Assembly: GCA_029266295.1 (NCBI GenBank)
Contig: JAQSXD010000172.1
Coordinates: forward strand, 1-7,869
Direction: 5' to 3'
From: Bacillota bacterium
GTDB lineage: Bacteria > Bacillota > Clostridia > Peptostreptococcales > Anaerovoracaceae
DNA: 7,869 bases
The translations under genes and the position numbers were made by a program. Under the pieces are notes generated by a model. That model searched no databases, was not told where the DNA came from, and was given only the letters and a program-made list of their open reading frames with translations. Of the stretch, positions 7,033 to 7,869 are shown piece by piece. Every line of letters begins with the position of its first letter. Position 1 is the stretch's first letter.

Positions 7033-7101
7033 TACTGATTTCCTCTCCTTTTTTATATGCCAATTTCTTTTTACTCGTTTCATTTTTTCATTTTCATAAT
7101 C

Positions 7102-7130
7102 ATTTTATCATAATTTTGGTGAAATGTGGG
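7102..7130 (-). promoter_or_regulatory. Candidate extended -10 promoter for the nucleoside kinase-psuK operon
   Basis: On the minus strand, TAAAAT (7102-7107) is preceded by TGA, an extended -10 form. The hexamer 17 bases further upstream is CCCACA (7125-7130), matching only the ACA half of the consensus. Transcription would begin near 7095, some 60 bases before the start codon. The site lies in the 127-base divergent gap shared with the DUF378 gene, whose own promoter I could not define. Confidence 0.35.
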
Positions 7131-7159
7131 CATAATCCTGTTTGAAAGGAGTGATGTAA

Positions 7160-7360
7160 ATGAGAAATCTAGCTCTTATTTTAGTTATTATCGGTGCAGT
7201 TAACTGGGGACTGATCGGTTTTTTCCGATATGATCTAGTCTCAAGTATTTTTGGCGGTCAGTATGATGTTGTGAGCAGAATCATCTTTGCAATCGTAGGC
7301 TTGGCAGGCATCTACGCGATTTCCTTCTTCTTCAGAAATCGTGAATCAATGCAATCCTGA
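7160..7360 (+). CDS. DUF378 family small membrane protein (YuzA-like)
   Basis: A 66-residue integral membrane protein of the DUF378 family, widespread in Firmicutes (Bacillus subtilis YuzA is a member from memory) and of unknown function. Two hydrophobic helices are seen, at about residues 4-22 and 37-58, joined by a short polar turn and followed by a charged tail (RNRES). The family signature IGAVNWGLIG (11-20) and the second-helix pattern IVGLAGIYAI (45-54) are both present. The start is supported by AAAGGAG at 7145-7151, eight bases before ATG. The gene diverges from the nucleoside kinase operon and stands alone before a strong terminator, so it is a one-gene transcript. Both termini may face the same side; the orientation is not settled by the sequence. 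Confidence 0.9.
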   Translation: MRNLALILVIIGAVNWGLIGFFRYDLVSSIFGGQYDVVSRIIFAIVGLAGIYAISFFFRNRESMQS

Positions 7361-7387
7361 CTACCGAATCGCATTAGATAAAACAAT

Positions 7388-7434
7388 GAGGGCAGTATGG
7401 AAATAAAATGTTTTCCATACTGCCCTCCATTTTT
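7388..7434 (+). terminator. Strong Rho-independent terminator after the DUF378 gene
   Basis: A perfect 16-bp stem pairs 7388-7403 (GAGGGCAGTATGGAAA) with 7412-7427 around an 8-base loop, and a T-run follows at 7430-7434. It separates the DUF378 transcript from the promoter at 7482. Because the opposite strand does not end in a comparable T-run, it acts mainly on the + strand. Confidence 0.92.
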
Positions 7435-7481
7435 GTTGTGTTATCGCTTATAATATCATTATTTTTTCCAAATTTCCTGTG

Positions 7482-7510
7482 TTGACAAAACAATTTTCTC
7501 ACTGTAATAT
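7482..7510 (+). promoter_or_regulatory. Near-consensus sigma-A promoter of the T-box transcript
   Basis: A perfect -35 TTGACA (7482-7487), a 17-base spacer and -10 TAATAT (7505-7510) predict transcription from about 7517. The element is flanked by an exact 8-base inverted repeat, TTTCCTGT at 7473-7480 and ACAGGAAA at 7522-7529. A strong promoter followed by an attenuator is the usual design for T-box genes. Confidence 0.88.
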
Positions 7511-7523
7511 AGTATCCATATAC

Positions 7524-7604
7524 AGGAAAATGATTTTGACGAAAAATCAGCAAATAAAAATCTGTGATTTACAGTTGGAATTTCCTCAGCGGTTCTAAGA
7601 ACCG
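7524..7604 (+). other. Extra folded segment in the leader, upstream of T-box stem I
   Basis: The leader holds about 90 bases before the T-box proper, more than the usual short lead-in. Pairings seen: TGATTTT/AAAATCA (7531-7537 with 7543-7549), CTGT/ACAG (7562-7565 with 7571-7574), a possible enclosing helix AGGAAA/TTTCCT (7524-7529 with 7581-7586), and CGGTTC/GAACCG (7590-7595 with 7599-7604, loop TAA). A competing hairpin AAATC/GATTT (7558-7562 with 7566-7570) excludes the second pairing. Only the last hairpin is GC-rich. Whether this is a functional RNA domain, a small ORF, or spacer is open. Confidence 0.4.
7530..7598 (+). CDS. Possible 22-codon leader peptide (uORF) before the T-box
   Basis: ATG at 7530 opens 22 codons ending in TAA at 7596-7598, just after the predicted transcription start. 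The product starts MILTKNQQIKICD and ends LEFPQRF, so Phe occupies codon 18 (TTT) and the last sense codon (TTC). The stop codon is exactly the loop of the 7590-7604 hairpin. Against it: the only ribosome site is AGGA two bases before ATG, which is too close for good initiation, and a 22-codon frame can arise by chance. It resembles no leader peptide I know. Confidence 0.27.
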   Translation: MILTKNQQIKICDLQLEFPQRF

Positions 7605-7610
7605 GACAGA

Positions 7611-7855
7611 ATGCTAAAAGCGATGACAGGGTAAAGTAAGTTATTCTTTTCGTTTACAGAAAATCGGATAGGATGAGAGCCGATGGCGAAGGTTTAGCTG
7701 AAGTTCCCCCTTGAGCTTGCATATTGAACTCAAAAGTAGATGTGCACGGATTCCTCCGTTATCGGGATAAGGATTTTATGTCCGGAGTGGCTGTAAAGCA
7801 AAAAGAGTGGTACCGCGGGTTTCCCGTCTCTTATGAGACGGAAAACCCTTTTTTT
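7611..7855 (+). promoter_or_regulatory. T-box riboswitch leader, probably tRNA-Phe responsive
   Basis: T-box leaders bind a specific uncharged tRNA and allow transcription of synthetase or amino acid genes when charging is low. Seen here: stem I base ATGC/GCAT and AAGC/GCTT, a kink-turn (GATGA 7622-7626 with TTGA 7711-7714), helix AGGG/CCCT (7628-7631 with 7708-7711), loop-E partners AGTA (7635-7638) and GAA (7700-7702), a distal hairpin ATCGG/CCGAT with loop GGATGAGAG (7671-7679), the stem II/IIA-B core GCACGGATTCCTCCGTTA (7744-7761), and the T-box AGAGTGGTACCGCG (7804-7817). The triplet in the specifier slot, one base above the lower helix, is TTC (7704-7706), codon for Phe. The antiterminator bulge TGGT matches a tRNA ending ACCA, as tRNA-Phe does. 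The regulated gene lies beyond the window. T-box identity is certain; the specifier reading is probable, with GTT (Val) or CCC (Pro) as alternatives. Confidence 0.95.
7817..7855 (+). terminator. T-box conditional terminator
   Basis: GGGTTTCCCGTCTC (7817-7830) pairs with 7835-7848 over 14 positions with one C-A mismatch, loop TTAT, then seven Ts (7849-7855). Its left arm overlaps the antiterminator: AGAG (7804-7807) pairs with CTCT (7828-7831) and GCGGG (7815-7819) with CCCGT (7823-7827), leaving the 7-base bulge TGGTACC for the tRNA acceptor end. The two folds are mutually exclusive. Confidence 0.95.
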
Positions 7856-7869
7856 ATTTGGTTATGTCC

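Noticed and set aside
7033..7083. A 17-residue extension of the nucleoside kinase from ATG 7083
   Set aside because: No ribosome site precedes it, the stretch is a Lys/Arg-rich translation of AT-rich leader, and ATG 7032 has AGGAGAGG upstream.
7864..7869. ATG at 7864 as start of the T-box-controlled gene
   Set aside because: There is no ribosome site between the terminator T-run and this ATG; the true start is expected beyond the window edge.

Overview
The window reads as ordinary chromosome of a low-to-moderate-GC Gram-positive anaerobe, most likely in the Clostridia. The support is consistent: strong GGAGG-type ribosome binding sites, a rubrerythrin, a NifX/NifB-type iron-sulfur accessory protein with a His-rich tail, a DUF378 membrane protein, the TGS/ThrRS-like/uridine-kinase fusion typical of Clostridia, and a T-box leader. 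No tRNA or rRNA gene, insertion sequence, CRISPR array or phage gene was seen.

Layout. A short + strand gene for a dinitrogenase iron-molybdenum cofactor family protein (85-453) converges on a long minus-strand block through a two-way terminator (486-522). The minus block, read right to left, holds four units. (1) A TGS-SAD-nucleoside kinase (7032-5371) is translationally coupled by an ATGA overlap to a PsuK-like pseudouridine kinase (5374-4451). (2) Rubrerythrin (4235-3699) has a structured leader and its own terminator. (3) A 188-residue all-helical protein of unknown function (3551-2985) shows a three-fold internal repeat. (4) The UvrD/PcrA helicase (2830-566) follows, with a candidate extended -10 promoter. 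Diverging from the kinase operon, a 66-residue DUF378 membrane protein (7160-7360) lies on the + strand and ends at a strong 16-bp-stem terminator.

The right end (7482-7869) is a regulatory region without an ordinary gene. It has a near-consensus sigma-A promoter, about 100 nt of extra 5' leader holding hairpins and a possible 22-codon upstream ORF ending in Phe codons, and then a complete T-box riboswitch with antiterminator and terminator. The specifier triplet is best read as UUC (Phe), so the gene past the window edge is predicted to concern phenylalanine, for example pheST or Phe biosynthesis/transport.

Functional themes are nucleoside salvage (the coupled kinases), oxidative stress defence (rubrerythrin), DNA repair and replication-transcription conflict (PcrA), and amino-acid-responsive transcription attenuation (T-box). 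Most genes belong to recognised families. The less ordinary points are the upstream domain and possible leader peptide in front of the T-box, the loss of both metal-binding motifs in the ThrRS-like domain of the kinase, and the coupling of the two nucleoside kinases.
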